Shown here: in pieces, positions 9,213 to 19,617 of the stretch
Position numbering within the stretch: the first letter of the stretch is position 1
Layout: the number at the start of each line of letters is the position of its first letter
Notes under the pieces: generated by a model
Told to the model about the DNA's origin: nothing
The model's database searches: none
Seen by the model: only the letters and a program-made list of their open reading frames with translations
Position numbers and translations under genes: made by a program
Assembly (NCBI GenBank): GCA_021819245.1
Contig: JAKARI010000003.1
Span: forward strand, 1 to 64,000
From: Pseudomonadota bacterium
Lineage (GTDB): Bacteria > Pseudomonadota > Gammaproteobacteria > Acidiferrobacterales > Acidiferrobacteraceae
DNA length: 64,000 nt
Reading direction: 5' to 3'

Positions 9213-9922
9213 GCCAGCGCCTGTCGTTGGGCCTCGAGTAGATTCTTGATGCCGTTACGCGCAAGCTCGGTCATGGCCAACATCTCCTCGAAACGGAAGC
9301 TGCCGCGCTCGGCGGTCCCCTGAAGCTCGATGAAGCCCCCGGCATCGTCCATGACCACGTTCATGTCGGTGGCGGCATTCGAGTCCTCCGCATAGTCCAG
9401 ATCGAGGACTGGCGTCTCGTTGTACACCCCGACCGAGACCGAGGCCACCTGGCGACGCAGCGGATCCTCTTTCAGGAGCTTGCGGGATTTGAGGAAGCGA
9501 ATGGCGTCGGCGAGCGCCACATAACCACCGGTAATGGAGGCCGTGCGCGTGCCTCCGTCGGCCTGCAACACGTCGCAGTCGATCATGACCGTGCGTTCGC
9601 CCAAGGCCTTCAGGTCGAGCGCTGCGCGCAACGAGCGGCCGATGAGGCGCTGGATCTCGACTGTGCGCCCATCTTGCTTGCCGCGCGCCGCTTCGCGCTG
9701 CGTGCGCTGGCTGGTGGCGCGCGGGAGCATTCCATATTCGGCGGTCAGCCAGCCCTGGCCGCGGCCTTTGAGAAACGGCGGGACCTTCTCGTCTACGCTT
9801 GCCGTACACAAGACGCGCGTATTGCCAAACTCGATGAGCACCGATCCTTCCGCATAGCGCGTGAATTGACGGGTGATCTTGATGGTGCGTAGCGCATCGG
9901 CGGCGCGTCCGCTTGGTCTCAT
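9200..9922 (-). CDS. rph: Ribonuclease PH
   Basis: The 240-residue protein begins [17 protein letters not shown] and shows the RNase PH signatures: [56 protein letters not shown], and the C-terminal [18 protein letters not shown]. It is a phosphorolytic 3'-5' exoribonuclease that trims tRNA 3' ends. An AAGGA ribosome-binding site lies just upstream of the ATG. It is the first gene of the rph-rdgB-hemW unit. Confidence 0.95.
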   Translation of the reverse strand: MRPSGRAADALRTIKITRQFTRYAEGSVLIEFGNTRVLCTASVDEKVPPFLKGRGQGWLTAEYGMLPRATSQRTQREAARGKQDGRTVEIQRLIGRSLRAALDLKALGERTVMIDCDVLQADGGTRTASITGGYVALADAIRFLKSRKLLKEDPLRRQVASVSVGVYNETPVLDLDYAEDSNAATDMNVVMDDAGGFIELQGTAERGSFRFEEMLAMTELARNGIKNLLEAQRQALACEP

Positions 9923-10011
9923 GAGGATGTCCTTAACGTGGGGTTGTCGATCGCCAGTTTAACAAAAACATCGGATCGGCATCAGCGCATCGCCGCCACC
10001 AGACCCTGCCG

Positions 10012-10890
10012 TTAGCCCCTTGGCGGCACCTTCTTGGGTGCACCCCGTATTTCGTCGAGCTTGCGGCCGACGATGAGGCTGCGCCCCTCTTCCCAGAAGG
10101 CGCGCGCCGTGAGCCGCCGCGCGCAGGCGGCGATGCCCGTCGGGCGGCCGGGCTGATCCTGCCAGCGCAGCGCCGCGGCGCTGATGTTGTCGGCGGCCTT
10201 CCGGCGGCGATTCTCCGCGGCCAGCAGCAGGTCGGCAAGGCCGTTTTCGAGAACCGGATGGGCAAGCGCACGCGGGATCTCTACGTTCGATGCCGCCTCC
10301 CATACACCGTCGCTGCACAGCAAGAGCGTGTCGCCGGCCCGTAGCGCCGTCTCGGCGCTTAAGTGGATGATCGGGTCCTGGCGGCCGCCCAGACAGGCGA
10401 GCAGGCGGCTCTTGTCGGGGTGCGCCAGGGATTCCTTGTCATCGAGAATGCCGCGCTCACGAAAGGTCTCGATGGTGGTGTCGTCTTGCGTGCGGCTTAT
10501 GACGGCCTGATTGCGAAGATGGTAGAGGCGGCTGTCTCCGACGTGCGCCCAGTAGGCGCACCCCTCCTGCACAAGGGCCAGGACACAGGTGGTACGCGGT
10601 TCGATGGGCGGAGCACGGCGCCGGCCAAGGTCCCTCAGGGTCCGGTGGACCTGGAACATGATGAGGGCCAGGAAGTGGGGCGGGTCCTCTATGCGTGGTG
10701 AGCGTACTGCGTGGAAGGCGCGGACCGCGACCTGGCACAAGGTAGCCGAGGCCATGGCGCCGCCCTGGTGCCCCCCCAGGCCGTCCCCCAGAACCATCAA
10801 TACCGCAGAGTCGCGCTCGGCGATCGCGACGCGATCCTCGTTGTAGGCGCGCCCCCCCTGTCGCGAGCCCTGCGCGCAGATATATTTCAT
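10012..10890 (-). CDS. PP2C-type Ser/Thr protein phosphatase
   Basis: I start at the ATG at 10890 because it forms an ATGA overlap with the kinase stop; the protein is then 292 residues. Metal-binding PP2C motifs are visible: GRAYNEDRV near the N-terminus, VLGDGLGGHQGG, then HVGDSRLY, and LLLCSDGVWE later. By family knowledge it is a metal-dependent phosphatase that reverses Hanks-type kinase phosphorylation. It is translationally coupled to the kinase gene immediately upstream, so the two very probably act on the same targets. No substrate (for example an FHA protein or type VI secretion genes) is seen nearby. Confidence 0.88.
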   Translation of the reverse strand: MKYICAQGSRQGGRAYNEDRVAIAERDSAVLMVLGDGLGGHQGGAMASATLCQVAVRAFHAVRSPRIEDPPHFLALIMFQVHRTLRDLGRRRAPPIEPRTTCVLALVQEGCAYWAHVGDSRLYHLRNQAVISRTQDDTTIETFRERGILDDKESLAHPDKSRLLACLGGRQDPIIHLSAETALRAGDTLLLCSDGVWEAASNVEIPRALAHPVLENGLADLLLAAENRRRKAADNISAAALRWQDQPGRPTGIAACARRLTARAFWEEGRSLIVGRKLDEIRGAPKKVPPRG

Positions 10891-11828
10891 GACCGCCCCA
10901 GTCGCGGCCACGACCATTTCTCGAACCACCGGCCGATGTCGCTTTTATTGTTGGATTGGTGACTGGGTGTCTCGTTTAAAAACGCCAACAGCTGCCCGAC
11001 GTTCTGTGGCCGTTGCAGCTGGTCCATCTGCATGCACCAGTCTATGGCCTCCAGGATCTGCACGGAGTAGCGGCGACCGTAGCGGTTGCGCGCCCCCTTG
11101 AAGGTATCCTTGGTGGCGCGCGCCGTGGCCGGCGGCGGCGCGCGCCCGCTCAGGCAGGCCCACATCGATGCACCGATCGCATACAGATCGGTCCAGGGGC
11201 CGATATGGCCCTTCGTGTGCTGCTCCAGGGGCGCAAACCCGGCAGTCAGGGTCCGCAGGCCAGCCGGCCGCTCCTGGGTCTTTTGCGCGGCCCCAAAGTC
11301 CAAAAGCAGCGGGTTGCCGCCCGCGCGCAGCAGGATGTTGGCGGGCTTGATGTCGAGGTGCAGGAGGCCGCGGGTATGGAGCTCATCGAGGCCCATGAGC
11401 AGCGGCGGGAACATGGTGCGCAGGAATTTTTCGCTCAAGCCCCCCGGATGCCGCTTGATGTACCAGCGCAGGTCCCGCCCAACCTCGTAATGCATGACCA
11501 TGTAGGCGGTATTGTGGGCCCGAAAGAAATTGGTGACCTGGACGATGTTGGGGTGATGCAGCTTGGCAAGGGCCGCGGCCTCGTCGAAGAACCGCTTGAG
11601 GCCCGAGGCAAAAAGGGGCGCAGTCTCATCGGAAAGCGGTTCGACCCGGCCGTCGGGACCGCGGCTGGCCTGACTGAGGGGGAGAAACTCCTTGATGACC
11701 ACCGCGGCGCCGCTGGCGATCTCGGTGGCGAGATAGACCGAGCTAAAGCCCCCCCCGCCGAGGGTCTTTTCGATGCGGTAGCCTTTCAGGACATAGCCCT
11801 GGGCCAGGGGGCTTGGTTGTTTGCGCAT
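10887..11828 (-). CDS. Hanks-type Ser/Thr protein kinase
   Basis: I prefer the ATG at 11828 (313 residues, MRKQPSPLAQGY). A second ATG nine codons upstream is possible. Kinase motifs occur in order: glycine loop GGGGFSSVYLA, VVIKEF with the ATP lysine, the catalytic loop HLDIKPANILL (HLD rather than HRD, catalytic Asp kept), and LLDFGAAQ as the DFG motif. There is no transmembrane segment or extracellular sensor domain, so it is probably cytoplasmic. Its stop overlaps the PP2C gene (ATGA). It is divergent from yicC. Confidence 0.88.
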   Translation of the reverse strand: MRKQPSPLAQGYVLKGYRIEKTLGGGGFSSVYLATEIASGAAVVIKEFLPLSQASRGPDGRVEPLSDETAPLFASGLKRFFDEAAALAKLHHPNIVQVTNFFRAHNTAYMVMHYEVGRDLRWYIKRHPGGLSEKFLRTMFPPLLMGLDELHTRGLLHLDIKPANILLRAGGNPLLLDFGAAQKTQERPAGLRTLTAGFAPLEQHTKGHIGPWTDLYAIGASMWACLSGRAPPPATARATKDTFKGARNRYGRRYSVQILEAIDWCMQMDQLQRPQNVGQLLAFLNETPSHQSNNKSDIGRWFEKWSWPRLGRS

Positions 11829-11956
11829 ATACCCTACACAATAACCGAAAACCACTCAAAAAGCTGTCGTGCCGACCCCTTAAGCCCGGATTCCTCGGCG
11901 GTACTTGGCCTGTACGCGGCCCTTCAGTGTACCGGCCCGTGCGGGTTTCGGTTAGT

Positions 11957-12832
11957 ATGACGGGCATGACGGCTTCGGTGAGGAGCATGACCGCCTTCGC
12001 CCGTGCCCAGATTCCGGGCGAGCAGGGCGACGTGGTGTGCGAGCTGCGCTCGGTCAACCATCGCTATCTCGAGATCACGGTGCGATTGCCCGAGGTCCAC
12101 GGCACCCTCGAGGGGAGGGTGCGCGAGCGGCTTGCGGCCTCGCTGGCGCGCGGCAAGGTCGACTGTCAGGTGATGTGGCGCAGGGCCTCGGCCGAGGCCG
12201 GGCTCGTCGTCGACGGGCGGCTTGCAGGCGAGGTGGCGCGCGCCGCCGAGGCCCTGCGCGCGGCCTACCCCGCGCTCGCACCGCTTGCCGTCGCTGATAT
12301 CTTGCGCTGGCCCGGGGTGGTCGCGCAGCGCCCGGCGCCGGCCTTAGATGGCCCGGTGATAGAGGCCTGCGAGCGCGCGCTCGCCGATCTTGTCGAACAG
12401 AGGCGGCGCGAGGGCGCGCGGCTCGCGCAGGGCCTGGGCGAGAAGCTCGATCTGGTGGATGCCGGGGCCGCCGTCTTGCGCGGGCTCGTGGCCGAGGGTC
12501 TGGGCGCGGTGCGCGCCCGGCTGCGCGCACGCGTGGCGGCGCTTGGGCCGGTGCTCGATGATGCGCGACTCGAGCAGGAGGTGGTGCTTTTGGCGCAGCG
12601 CGGGGATGTCGAGGAGGAGGTCGAGCGGCTGGCCGCCCATGTCGCCTTGGCGCGGACATCGCTTAGGGAGGGCGGGCCCGTGGGCCGGCGTCTCGATTTT
12701 CTCATGCAAGAACTCAATCGCGAGGCCAATACCGTGGCCTCCAAGTCGCTGTCGGCCCGTGTTTCGAGCGCGGCGGTCGACCTCAAGGTGGTGATAGAGC
12801 AGATGCGTGAACAGGTACAAAATATTGAGTAG
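11957..12832 (+). CDS. yicC: YicC-family protein (endoribonuclease-related)
   Basis: The protein is 291 residues from the ATG at 11957, or 288 from 11966. The hallmark RSMTAFAR motif appears right after the start, so the much longer upstream open frame is not used. The C-terminal YicC signature ([32 protein letters not shown]) is present. E. coli YicC is a ribonuclease-type protein implicated in small-RNA decay. It is followed by gmk with a 26-base overlap, a conserved gene order. Confidence 0.92.
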   Translation: MTGMTASVRSMTAFARAQIPGEQGDVVCELRSVNHRYLEITVRLPEVHGTLEGRVRERLAASLARGKVDCQVMWRRASAEAGLVVDGRLAGEVARAAEALRAAYPALAPLAVADILRWPGVVAQRPAPALDGPVIEACERALADLVEQRRREGARLAQGLGEKLDLVDAGAAVLRGLVAEGLGAVRARLRARVAALGPVLDDARLEQEVVLLAQRGDVEEEVERLAAHVALARTSLREGGPVGRRLDFLMQELNREANTVASKSLSARVSSAAVDLKVVIEQMREQVQNIE

Positions 12833-13433
12833 CGAGCCGCGGCTGGTCATTCTGTCTGCACCCAGCGGGGCCGGCAAGAGCAGCCTCGCCAAGGCGCTGG
12901 CCACAGACCCCCGTTTCGGGATCTCGGTCTCGCATACGACGAGGTCGCCGCGTCCCGGCGAGCAAGACGGCGTACACTACCACTTTGTGGATCATGCCAC
13001 GTTCGCGCACATGGTGGCCGATGGCGCCTTTCTCGAGCACGCGCAGGTGTTCGGAAACCGTTATGGGACGACGCGCGCGGCCGTCGAGTCGCTGCTAAGC
13101 GAGGGCCGCCACGTCATCCTCGACATCGATTGGCAAGGCGCCCGGCGCATCAAGGCCCTGTGGCCCGAGGCATTGGCGATCTTCATCCTGCCGCCCTCAC
13201 TCGAGGCCCTGGAGGCGCGGCTGCGCGGCCGCGGTCAGGATGATGAGTCGGTGATCGTGGGGCGTATGGACAAGGCGCGCGCCGAGATCGCCCATGCCCG
13301 GGAGTTCGACCACATCATCGTGAACGACGAGTTCGATGAGGCGCTTGCCGATCTGAAGACGCTGATCGCCGAAGGCCGCGTGCGCCGCCCCTTGCGCTAC
13401 GACCCCGGCCTTTTCGCTCCTATCGGGGCATAA
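12807..13433 (+). CDS. gmk: Guanylate kinase
   Basis: This 208-residue protein contains the P-loop [11 protein letters not shown], the GMP-binding segment [13 protein letters not shown] with DGVHYHFV, and [12 protein letters not shown]. It phosphorylates GMP/dGMP to the diphosphates. The ATG at 12807 lies inside the end of yicC. A TTG at 12825, overlapping the yicC stop, is an alternative that would give [15 protein letters not shown]. The gene leads into rpoZ and spoT, the usual gammaproteobacterial order linking GMP supply and (p)ppGpp metabolism. Confidence 0.95.
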   Translation: MNRYKILSSEPRLVILSAPSGAGKSSLAKALATDPRFGISVSHTTRSPRPGEQDGVHYHFVDHATFAHMVADGAFLEHAQVFGNRYGTTRAAVESLLSEGRHVILDIDWQGARRIKALWPEALAIFILPPSLEALEARLRGRGQDDESVIVGRMDKARAEIAHAREFDHIIVNDEFDEALADLKTLIAEGRVRRPLRYDPGLFAPIGA

Positions 13434-13476
13434 GGCGATTTGCTAGAATTCCCTATGAGATCATGAGGAGTGCGTT

Positions 13477-13758
13477 ATGGCCCGTATTACGGTTGAGGAT
13501 TGCCTGGAACACGTCGATAACCGCTTTCAGCTGGTGCTGGTGGCGGCCCGCCGCGCCCGCCAGCTGGCGTCGGGCGCCGAGCCGTGCGTGCCGCGCGAGA
13601 ACGACAAGCCAACGGTCTTGGCCCTGCGCGAGATCGCCGAAGGTTACGTAACCAGCGCCATTTTGGACGATAATCCGGAGGCGGGCCTGGAGTCCGACGA
13701 TGATGCCGTCTTATCCCTCGGAACAGGTGGCAACACTCCCGCAAGTCCCGCCCTCTGA
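13477..13758 (+). CDS. rpoZ: RNA polymerase omega subunit
   Basis: The 93-residue protein begins [20 protein letters not shown] and continues with [11 protein letters not shown] and [15 protein letters not shown], the canonical omega sequence. It assists RNA polymerase assembly and forms part of a ppGpp-binding site. A strong GAGGAG-type ribosome-binding site precedes the ATG. Its 3' end overlaps the spoT reading frame by 59 bases, which is longer than usual. Confidence 0.95.
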   Translation: MARITVEDCLEHVDNRFQLVLVAARRARQLASGAEPCVPRENDKPTVLALREIAEGYVTSAILDDNPEAGLESDDDAVLSLGTGGNTPASPAL

Positions 13759-15883
13759 GGGTGCGGGTCCGGGTGCCGTTTCGTTTCATATAAGCGACCT
13801 GCTCGCCTTGCTCGAGGGCTACCTCGGGCGCGAGGAGGTGGCTGCGGTGTACCGTGCCTACCTGTTTAGCGCGGAGGCCCATGAGGGCCAGAAGCGCCGC
13901 AGCGGCGAGCCCTACATCTATCATCCCCTGGAGGTTGCCCGGCTGCTGGCCGGATTGCGTCTCGATGCCACCTGTCTGACCGCTGCCATCCTTCATGACG
14001 TCATCGAGGATACAGGCCGGCGCAAAGACGAGATCATCACCCAGTTCGGCCAGGAGGCGGCCGATCTCGTCGACGGCGTGAGCAAGATCGGGCAGATCGA
14101 GTTCGAGAACAAGGAAGAAGAGCAGGCCGAGAACTTCCGCAAGATGTTGCTGGCAATGGCCCGGGATATCCGGGTCGTGCTGATAAAGCTCGCCGATCGC
14201 CTTCACAATATGCGCACGATCCGGGTGCTATCTCCGCCCCGGCAGCGGGCCATTGCCCGCGAGACGCTCGACATCTACGCGCCGATCGCCAATCGGCTGG
14301 GTCTCCATAATTGGTCGGTGGAGCTCGAGGATCTGGCATTCGCCGTTCTTTACCCCATGCGCTACCGGGTCCTGCAAGAGGCCGTGCGCAAGCGTCACGG
14401 TAACCGCAAGGCCCTGGTCGACAAGGTGCGGGTGGCGATCACCGAGCAGTTGCGGCGCGAGGGCCTGCCAGGTGATGTGTCGGGGCGCGAGAAGAATCTC
14501 TACGGCATCTATAGCAAGATGCGTCAAAAGCGCCTGTCGTTCGAGCAGGTCTATGACCTGTTGGCATTTCGTATCGTTGTCGACAAGGCGGATACCTGCT
14601 ATCGGGCGCTGGGGGTGATCCATAACCTGTATAAGCCCATTCCCGGCCGCTTCAAAGACTATATCGCGATCCCCAAGACCAATGGCTATCAGTCCCTTCA
14701 TACCGTGGTATTCGGCCCTTTCGGGGTCCTGATCGAGGTGCAGATCCGTACCGAGGACATGCATCGGGTTGCAGAAAACGGGGTCGCCGCCCATTGGCTC
14801 TACAAGACCGGCGATGTCGGCATGCAAAAGCGCGCCCTGCAATGGCTGCAGGGCCTGATGGAGACCCAGCAGCAGGCCGGCAACCCCCAGGAGTTCCTGG
14901 AGCACCTGAAGATCGACCTGTTTCCCGACGAGGTGTATGTCTTTACCCCCAACGGCGACATCAAGAAGCTGCCGCGCGGCGCGACCGTCATCGATTTTGC
15001 CTATGAGGTCCACACTGATATCGGCAAGCGCTGCGCGGGCGCGCGTATCAACCACCAGCTGGTCCCGATGCGCACGGTTTTGCGCAACGGTGACCATGTC
15101 GAGGTGATCACCTCGGCCTACAGCGCTCCGCACCCGTCATGGCTGAACTCGGTGGTGACGGGCAAGGCCCGCGTGCATATCCGCAATTACTTGAAGAACC
15201 TGCGCCGCGACGAGGCGATAAGCCTAGGCGAGCGATTCCTGGCAAAGGCCCTGCAGTCGCTTGGTTTTACGGGCGAGGTGAGCGGGGAGGCCAAGGACAC
15301 GCTGCTGGCCACCTTGCACATGAAGAGCTGGCAGGATGTGCTGGCCGATATCGGATTGGGGACGCGGATTGCGGCCGTGCTGGCGCGCCAGCTCGTGCCC
15401 GATGTACCGACGCCATCGCTCGCCCCGTCGCGCGCGCCGGGTACGATCGCGATACGCGGGACCGAGGGCGCGGTGGTCAATTACGCCAAGTGCTGCCGCC
15501 CGATCCCCGGTGACCCGGTGCTCGGGTTTCTCACCGCCGGCCGCGGCATTACCGTGCACACCGAGGATTGCCCCAATGTCGCCGAGTACCGCAAGCATCC
15601 GGAGAAGTGGATCGATATCCAGTGGGAGAGTGGGATCGAGGGGTTTTGGCCGGTGGCCATTCGCGTGGAGGTCAAGAACCGCCGAGGGGTGCTGGCAACC
15701 GTCGCCGCCGCCATGTCCGAGCTCGATGCCAATATCGATACGGTATCGATCGATGAACGCGACGGCCAGGACACGGCCATGGATTTTGTGATCGAGGTCC
15801 ACAACCGCGTGCATCTGGCGCGCATCATCCGCCGTATCCGTTCCCAGGAGGCGGTGGTCCGGATCAATCGTAAGCGAGGATAA
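13700..15883 (+). CDS. spoT: Bifunctional (p)ppGpp synthetase/hydrolase SpoT
   Basis: The 727-residue protein has all Rel/Spo domains: an HD hydrolase with intact [11 protein letters not shown] and [12 protein letters not shown], the synthetase with [19 protein letters not shown], a TGS domain ([20 protein letters not shown]), the zinc-finger-like CCRPIPGD segment and a C-terminal ACT domain. Because the HD motif is intact, it should both make and degrade the alarmone, that is SpoT-type rather than RelA-type. The ATG at 13700 lies inside rpoZ. A GTG at 13727 is a possible alternative start that loses nothing conserved. Confidence 0.94.
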   Translation: MMPSYPSEQVATLPQVPPSEGAGPGAVSFHISDLLALLEGYLGREEVAAVYRAYLFSAEAHEGQKRRSGEPYIYHPLEVARLLAGLRLDATCLTAAILHDVIEDTGRRKDEIITQFGQEAADLVDGVSKIGQIEFENKEEEQAENFRKMLLAMARDIRVVLIKLADRLHNMRTIRVLSPPRQRAIARETLDIYAPIANRLGLHNWSVELEDLAFAVLYPMRYRVLQEAVRKRHGNRKALVDKVRVAITEQLRREGLPGDVSGREKNLYGIYSKMRQKRLSFEQVYDLLAFRIVVDKADTCYRALGVIHNLYKPIPGRFKDYIAIPKTNGYQSLHTVVFGPFGVLIEVQIRTEDMHRVAENGVAAHWLYKTGDVGMQKRALQWLQGLMETQQQAGNPQEFLEHLKIDLFPDEVYVFTPNGDIKKLPRGATVIDFAYEVHTDIGKRCAGARINHQLVPMRTVLRNGDHVEVITSAYSAPHPSWLNSVVTGKARVHIRNYLKNLRRDEAISLGERFLAKALQSLGFTGEVSGEAKDTLLATLHMKSWQDVLADIGLGTRIAAVLARQLVPDVPTPSLAPSRAPGTIAIRGTEGAVVNYAKCCRPIPGDPVLGFLTAGRGITVHTEDCPNVAEYRKHPEKWIDIQWESGIEGFWPVAIRVEVKNRRGVLATVAAAMSELDANIDTVSIDERDGQDTAMDFVIEVHNRVHLARIIRRIRSQEAVVRINRKRG

Positions 15884-15885
15884 GC

Positions 15886-16269
15886 ATGGCCTTTCGTGTC
15901 ATAGAAACCCCGGGCGCGCCGCGCGCTATCGGCACCTATTCGCAGGCCCTGAGGTCGGGATCTCTGGTCTTTCTCTCGGGCCAGATACCGCTCGATCCCG
16001 GCACCATGACGATCGTGTCGGATGACCCGCGCGCGCAGATTGTGCAGGTCTTCGAGAATCTGGAGGCGGTGATCTTGGCCTCCGGAGGCGAGCTTCGCCA
16101 CGTCGTCAAGCTCTCGGTGTTTCTTACCGACCTCACCCACTTCCCGCTGGTCAACGAGGTCATGGCCAGCCGTTTCAAGCCGCCTTATCCGGCGCGTTCG
16201 GCGATCGGGGTCGCGGCCTTGCCGCGCGGCGCCCTAGTCGAGATGGATGCCATCCTCGACCTCGGTTAG
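15886..16269 (+). CDS. ridA: RidA-family enamine/imine deaminase
   Basis: The 127-residue protein carries the RidA/YjgF pattern: [28 protein letters not shown] is split over the N-terminal region, then [11 protein letters not shown], and the C-terminal [22 protein letters not shown] with the substrate-binding arginine. It hydrolyses reactive 2-aminoacrylate-type intermediates. It starts two bases after the spoT stop and overlaps recG by 23 bases, so it is part of the same transcription unit. Confidence 0.94.
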   Translation: MAFRVIETPGAPRAIGTYSQALRSGSLVFLSGQIPLDPGTMTIVSDDPRAQIVQVFENLEAVILASGGELRHVVKLSVFLTDLTHFPLVNEVMASRFKPPYPARSAIGVAALPRGALVEMDAILDLG

Positions 16270-18310
16270 CGCGCTCGCGCGCCCGCCGTGCGAGCGGCCG
16301 GTCACGGTGCTTCCGGGCATAGGGCCGGCGCTGGCCGGACACCTCACCCGCCTCGAGATCCGCACCGTGGGCGACCTTTTGTTCCATCTGCCGGCGCGCT
16401 ATGAGGACCGCACTCGGTTTGTTCCCATACGGTGCGCCGCGATCGGGCAGTCGGCGTTGATCGAGGGCGAGATCGTGGCCGCGGGGGTCGCCGGTCGCGC
16501 GCGCCCATCGCTGATCCTCGATCTTGCCGATGGCGGCGGGCGCATGCGCGTGCGGTTCTTTCATTTCTCGCCTGCGCAGCGCCGCAAGCTGTGCGTGGGG
16601 ACGCGCATGAGCATCTATGGCGAACTGCGCGCGGGCCCCGAGGGTCCGGAGATGGTGCATCCGGAGTATCGCTGTTTCGGCGAGGGGACCTTGCAGGAGC
16701 CGGTTCTGACGCCGGTGTACCCGGCCACCGAGGGCGTCAGCACGAAGGTCCTGCGCCGTGCCGTGCGCGCGGCCCTTGCCCTTGCCCTGCCGGCCTTGAG
16801 GGAATATCTCCCCAGGGCCGAGGGTCCGCCTGGACCCACGCTTGCCGAGGCCCTGCGGCTTCTGCATGGCCCGCCCGCAGGCTGCGACCTCGCGGCCGCA
16901 CGCGCGGTTCTCGCATTCGAGGAGCTCGTGACCCATCATGCGCATCTCCTGACCCTGCGCCACGCAAAAGGGCAGGCCACGGGCGCCCAATGCCGTGTCC
17001 CAGGGCGACTTTTGGCGCGATTTCTTAAAGGGCTGCCGTTTTCCCCGACCGCCGGCCAGGAGGCCGTCCTCTCCGAGATCCGCCGTGATCTCGAGAGCGG
17101 CCGGCCGATGCGCCGCATCCTGCAGGGCGATGTCGGTTCCGGCAAGACCCTGGTGGCGGCGGGCGCGGCGCTCATCGTTATCGAGGCGGGCTTTCAGGTG
17201 GCGATCATGGCCCCCACGGAATTGCTGGCGCGCCAGCACATGGAGACCTTCGGCACCTGGCTGCGGCCGCTGGGCATCGAGCCGCTTGCGCTCATGCGGC
17301 TCGGCGCGGGGGCCAAGGCCCGCCGCGCCCAGGCGCGCGATCAGGGTACGCAGCTCATTATCGGCACGCAGGCGATGTTTCAGGAGGGGGTGGATTTTGC
17401 GCATCTCGCCCTGGTGATCATTGACGAGCAGCATAGGTTCGGTGTTCATGAGCGCCAGGCCCTGACGGCCAAGGCGCGCGCCGGTACGCACCGCGCGCAC
17501 CTGCTCGCCATGAGCGCAACCCCCATCCCGCGCACGCTCGCGCAAAGCGTGTACGCGGATCTCGATCTCTCCGTTCTCGCCGAGCGGCCGCCGGGACGCG
17601 CCGCGGTCACGACCGTGGCGCTGGCCGCGACCCGCCGCGACGACGTGGTGGCGCGCGTGCGGGCGGCCTGCCAGGGCGGCGCCAAGGCCTACTGGGTATG
17701 CCCCCTCATCGAGGAAGGCGAGATGGATGTGAAGGCCGCGGCCGGCCTTCATGCCGAGCTCATGCGCGCCCTGCCGGGGATCCGTGTGGGACTCATTCAT
17801 GGACGCATGCGGGCCGCCGACAAGGACCGCGCCATGGAGGACTTCGCGCGCGGGCCGGTGCAGGTGCTGGTGGCGACCACCGTGATCGAGGTCGGTGTCG
17901 ACGTCCCCAGCGCAAGCCTGCTCGTCATCGAGAATGCCGAGCGCCTGGGTCTTGCGCAACTCCACCAACTGCGGGGGCGCATCGGGCGCGGCGGCCTGCC
18001 CGGCCACTGCGTGCTGCTCTACAAGCCGCCCCTGGGCGACATGGCGCGCGCGCGCATCGCCTGTCTGCGCGAGACCGATGACGGTTTTGTCATCGCCCGC
18101 CGGGACCTGGATCTGCGCGGCGCAGGCGAGGTCTTCGGCGCCCGTCAGACCGGTCTGCCGGGTTTTCGCGTCGCCGATCTCGTGCGTGACGAGCTCCTGT
18201 TGCCTGCGGTCGCGAAGACGGCGGCGGCCTTGGTCGAGGGCGATCCCGCCCGGCTCCTGGGGCTACGCCAACGCTGGCTGCGCGAACGTCATGAACTGGC
18301 ATCCGAATGA
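16247..18310 (+). CDS. recG: ATP-dependent DNA helicase RecG
   Basis: The 687-residue protein has an N-terminal wedge/OB region ([33 protein letters not shown]), Walker A GDVGSGKT, the [12 protein letters not shown] box and the C-terminal helicase motif [10 protein letters not shown]. It remodels stalled replication forks and Holliday junctions. Its start lies within the end of ridA. The large antisense frame across it is a GC-rich shadow. Confidence 0.95.
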   Translation: MPSSTSVSALARPPCERPVTVLPGIGPALAGHLTRLEIRTVGDLLFHLPARYEDRTRFVPIRCAAIGQSALIEGEIVAAGVAGRARPSLILDLADGGGRMRVRFFHFSPAQRRKLCVGTRMSIYGELRAGPEGPEMVHPEYRCFGEGTLQEPVLTPVYPATEGVSTKVLRRAVRAALALALPALREYLPRAEGPPGPTLAEALRLLHGPPAGCDLAAARAVLAFEELVTHHAHLLTLRHAKGQATGAQCRVPGRLLARFLKGLPFSPTAGQEAVLSEIRRDLESGRPMRRILQGDVGSGKTLVAAGAALIVIEAGFQVAIMAPTELLARQHMETFGTWLRPLGIEPLALMRLGAGAKARRAQARDQGTQLIIGTQAMFQEGVDFAHLALVIIDEQHRFGVHERQALTAKARAGTHRAHLLAMSATPIPRTLAQSVYADLDLSVLAERPPGRAAVTTVALAATRRDDVVARVRAACQGGAKAYWVCPLIEEGEMDVKAAAGLHAELMRALPGIRVGLIHGRMRAADKDRAMEDFARGPVQVLVATTVIEVGVDVPSASLLVIENAERLGLAQLHQLRGRIGRGGLPGHCVLLYKPPLGDMARARIACLRETDDGFVIARRDLDLRGAGEVFGARQTGLPGFRVADLVRDELLLPAVAKTAAALVEGDPARLLGLRQRWLRERHELASE

Positions 18311-18408
18311 ACACCCCCCTTAGGCCCTGGTAGACGGGTGCCTGGAGAGGCCCGCAGGATGCGACAGGGCGTGCGGGCCGGGCCGGTGAACGGGCCCGGC
18401 CGCTGGAG

Positions 18409-18843
18409 TCAGCCCGACCGGGCCGGTATCAGGGCCATGATGCGATGGCCCCGCGCCGAGGGGTGTTTTTGGCAGACGGCGCGGATAAAGGCCTCGTCTG
18501 CCGTTATAAAGGGACAATCCTGCTCTCTGGCGAGCGCGAGATAGAGACAATCGTATGCCGGATGGCCAATCTCGATCGCGAGTCGCGTGGCGGCCTCAAG
18601 GAGGGAGTGCGCTGGCAGAAATTCGATATGGGCCGCCTGCAGCAGCCGGGCGGCAAATTGCGCCTCGTCTGCCGAGAGTTCGCCGCGTCTTACCTTTTTC
18701 CAGAGGATATTCGCGCATTCCGCCGCCAGAAGATCGGGTGCCAGCAGCCTATGATGTGCGCGTATCGCCAGCGCCTCGCGCGTGCCCTCTTCTTCGATGA
18801 CCCATTTGATAGCGATACTCGCGTCGATGACGCAGTCCTTCAC
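18409..18843 (-). CDS. VapC-like PIN-domain toxin
   Basis: The 144-residue protein begins MKDCVIDASIAIKWVIEEE, with the first PIN acidic residues. It continues with APDLLAAECANILWKK, and AYDCLYLALAREQDCPFITADEAF carrying the later acidic residues, so the active site looks complete. By family knowledge PIN toxins are metal-dependent ribonucleases. The gene is coupled to the antitoxin gene upstream by a four-base overlap. The last 25 codons have a degraded copy about 960 bases to the right. Confidence 0.87.
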   Translation of the reverse strand: MKDCVIDASIAIKWVIEEEGTREALAIRAHHRLLAPDLLAAECANILWKKVRRGELSADEAQFAARLLQAAHIEFLPAHSLLEAATRLAIEIGHPAYDCLYLALAREQDCPFITADEAFIRAVCQKHPSARGHRIMALIPARSG

Positions 18844-19079
18844 CGCGCGTCGCGCCCTTCGCGTAGCAGAATCTCGGAGGGCGTGTGGGACCGGTGCCCC
18901 GTGAGCTTGCGCAGCTCACACGCCAGCGTCTCGAAGGATGTCTCGGCTTCGCCGGCAAGGGCCTGGCGCAGTATTTCGCGATGCTCGGCCTCGGCCGATC
19001 GCCCATGGCGGGCCGCCCGCCGTTTCAGGCGCGCGATCAGCTCATCATCGAGATTGCGGACATGAAGGTTACCGGCCAC
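18840..19079 (-). CDS. FitA-like ribbon-helix-helix antitoxin
   Basis: I take the GTG at 19079 as start (79 residues, VAGNLHVRNLDDELI) because FitA-type antitoxins begin this way and a GTGAGG-like ribosome-binding site lies about seven bases upstream. A GTG at 19103 would add eight residues. The ribbon-helix-helix region LHVRNLDDELIARLKRRAA and the segment RSAEAEHREILRQAL are typical. It would bind and neutralise the PIN toxin encoded just downstream and repress the operon. Confidence 0.85.
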   Translation of the reverse strand: MAGNLHVRNLDDELIARLKRRAARHGRSAEAEHREILRQALAGEAETSFETLACELRKLTGHRSHTPSEILLREGRDAR

Positions 19080-19617
19080 GGGACACGCCTCACGAGGAAA
19101 CACGTGACCTCAACGATAGCTTTTTGGGAGCACTTCCGTCAAGACAGAGGAGGGAGGGCGCTGACCACTGGCGCGAGCGGCTTTTAGTGGAATCCCCATT
19201 ACGCGTACCTGCAAGGCGGCAGAAGGCGATCAGCGTAACGATGCCCGGCATACGCCGATGCGATCCCGACACTCCGCGCGGGGCCATCCGCTGCGAGGGT
19301 GTCGGTGCCGAGCGAGGGCGGTGGCCAGCAGTACCGAGGTGCGCCTAGAGATGTCCGGCACCGGCAATCAGCCCGACCCGGCCGGTATCTAAGGTGACGA
19401 TGCGATGGCCCCGCGCCGAGGGGCGTTTTCGGCAGGCAGCGAGCGCGGCCCGGCAGGGGCGCAGCCTTCGTCGTGCCGAGCCTTCTCGAGAAACATGTTG
19501 AGCGCGGGGAGGGGTCCGCAGCGGCGCACCTCTGCGGGCTTGGGGCGTCGTGGCAGGCGCGTACTGCGGTACAATACGGCGTTTCCGGGCCCGATCACGG
19601 GTGCAGGCGTTGAGCGA
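19080..19617. other. Intergenic stretch between the toxin-antitoxin pair and ubiA
   Basis: This 538-base stretch has no supported intact gene. It contains a degraded copy of the vapC tail (19367-19445). A TACAAT box at 19570-19575, 43 bases before the ubiA start, could be a -10 element, though no good -35 box is seen at the right distance. Confidence 0.5.
19367..19445 (-). pseudogene. Fragment duplicating the 3' end of the nearby vapC gene
   Basis: Bases 19367-19435 are nearly identical to 18409-18475, the last codons of the vapC gene. On the minus strand both encode RPSARGHRI or HPSARGHRI followed by a divergent tail. A one-base indel changes the end of the copy, and no start or PIN core is present upstream. 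It looks like a leftover from a tandem duplication or deletion of a second toxin gene. Confidence 0.7.

Noticed and set aside
16175-18007. A 610-residue open frame antisense to recG
   Set aside because: It lies wholly opposite an excellent recG gene, is rich in Arg, His and Gly, and has no recognisable domain. Long antisense frames are common in GC-rich coding DNA.
18370-18408. GC-rich hairpin between recG and vapC
   Set aside because: The stem is good, but there is no T run and the convergent arrangement gives no clear assignment, so I did not call a terminator.
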